Source of the DNA: Impatiens glandulifera
Lineage: Eukaryota > Streptophyta > Magnoliopsida > Ericales > Balsaminaceae
Direction: 5' to 3'
Assembly (NCBI RefSeq): GCF_907164915.1
Contig: NC_061862.1
Coordinates: 64,420,228 to 64,484,227 of the forward strand
Length of the DNA: 64,000 nucleotides
Positions 63,201-64,000 of the stretch are shown here, in pieces. The notes under the pieces are model-generated. The model was given only the letters and a program-made list of their open reading frames with translations, was not told the DNA's origin and made no database searches. Position 1 is the stretch's first letter. The number at the start of each line of letters is the position of its first letter. The position numbers were made by a program, and so were the translations under genes.

Positions 63201-64000
63201 TAGCCAGAAAAATCACTAATTCTTGAAGAAAGCTATGTATATTGTAACCCTAGATGTTGTTCAGAGTCTGGAGCGTCCATTTTCTGAAACTGGTTGATCA
63301 TCTTTTTCATCATTTATGTAAAATAAAATAAAATTGATATCATAACAATATAAACAATTTTTTAACTACATTTTGTTTTCGAATTCTTAATTCAACCTCA
63401 ACCTGGGTCGGTTCTGCTGGTTAAGAAGAGCCGAACACTCAAGTACTCAACCTCTTCGTGTAAAAAAATGACTTTTTAATTTTAAATCATTAAATTAAAC
63501 TACACCGATAAAATAATTTAAATCTTAATAAAGTACACTAAACAAGATCATTTATAATAACACTAAGAAGAATAAATCCTTAGTAAAAAAATATAATTTT
63601 CAAATGGTCAAATTTGTGACATTGTAATTTATATTTTTTATTTCCTCCTCTTTGTGTCTTTTGAGGTTGAAGCTAATTTTTTTTTATATATGTCTAAATG
63701 ATGGTAAAGTAGTCATGATTTATCATACCCTCTTATTCTGAATTTTGATGTGTCTATCTTAAGTTCGGGTGCAGATCTTATGTACAACTTTCATATTGTT
63801 TCATTTATTGTAATACTCTTTAAAAACAAATAAATTATACATTATAAATAAATAAAAAATAATAATAATAATTTTTAATGTTAATTTTGAAAAGTACAGG
63901 AAATGGTATTGAATGTGGTATAGTAATATCACCCCCTCAAGTTCACATATTTGCAACCTCTCTAGTTTGTCACATAGGATTATAAGAGGTTAAAATGACT
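63201..64000. other. Distal part of right arm, upstream of VDAC exon 1
   Basis: No gene. It is the reverse complement of 2381-3598 without the 404-bp insert of the left arm. It probably contains the upstream region of the VDAC gene from which the pseudogene derives. Confidence 0.8.

Larger units (their letters stand above)
50716..64000 (-). repeat. Right arm of giant inverted repeat
   Basis: This is the reverse complement of 2381-11683, interrupted by two Helitron-like elements, an 86-bp local duplication and copia-2. Similarity is still present at the last base of the window, so the arm continues outside. Beyond about 50716 the right side keeps the rest of the VDAC gene, whereas the left side has unrelated sequence. 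Confidence 0.93.

Noticed and set aside
2381..64000. Inverted arms as an assembly or haplotype-join artefact
   Set aside because: The arms differ by about 6% and have separate insertions with perfect target-site signatures, so they are distinct loci. Long reads would still be needed to prove adjacency.
2381..64000. The whole palindrome as one giant TIR DNA transposon
   Set aside because: I see no transposase or other mobility gene that belongs to the whole unit, and the outer ends are outside the window.

Overview
This is a window of AT-rich nuclear plant DNA, most likely from a eudicot. The evidence is intron-bearing fragments of plant gene families with plant-type splice sites (CONSTANS-like CCT, VDAC porin, ABCG half-transporter, phosducin-like PLP3, WDR55, HIR/prohibitin, cullin-3, NPF transporter), together with Ty1/copia elements, an L1-type LINE, Helitron-like elements and hAT-like repeats. 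I found no intact host gene. Every recognisable gene piece is broken by stops, frameshifts, missing exons or insertions. The species cannot be named from the sequence.

The dominant structure is a very large, imperfect inverted repeat. The left arm (about 2381-11683) reappears in reverse complement at about 64000-50716, and the right arm runs off the window. Both arms carry the same VDAC pseudogene. A hand comparison of 164 bases gives about 94% identity. Each arm has its own later insertions, so the other arm serves as the empty site. The left arm has copia-1 (4976-10190, target duplication TGAAG) and a 404-bp insert. The right arm has copia-2 (56747-63195, target duplication ATAGT) and two Helitron-like elements (51630-53078 and 53185-54726), each inserted between A and T. 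Two further collinear, nested inverted blocks lie inside (29270-29775 with 47855-48450; 32680-32970 with 40310-40510 and 47400-47640). The whole window may therefore be one giant, eroded palindrome.

Region by region: 1-1300 holds CONSTANS-like and CDPK-related-kinase pieces (+). 1300-2380 shows no gene. 2381-11683 is the left arm with VDAC (+) and copia-1 (-). 11684-14820 shows no recognised gene. 14.8-19.6 kb holds ABCG7-like, PLP3-like and WDR55-like pieces, all on the minus strand. Copia-3 (19540-24132) sits in the WDR55 piece. 24.3-25.9 kb is a second partial PLP3 copy, cut by an L1 3' fragment (25.94-27.4 kb). An HIR-like pseudogene (-) lies at 27.6-28.8 kb. 29-31.8 kb is AT-rich with a fold-back element. 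31.8-48.0 kb is a tandem duplication of a 7-9 kb unit built from hAT-like repeats alternating with an NPF-transporter piece. 48.6-49.7 kb is a CUL3 piece (-). 49.85-64 kb is the right arm, with a nearly complete set of VDAC exons (-), the two Helitron-like elements and copia-2 (+).

No functional pathway is encoded. What is notable is the architecture: fragments of unrelated genes placed head to tail, an inverted duplication that could produce long double-stranded RNA, and younger transposons that date the arms relative to one another.
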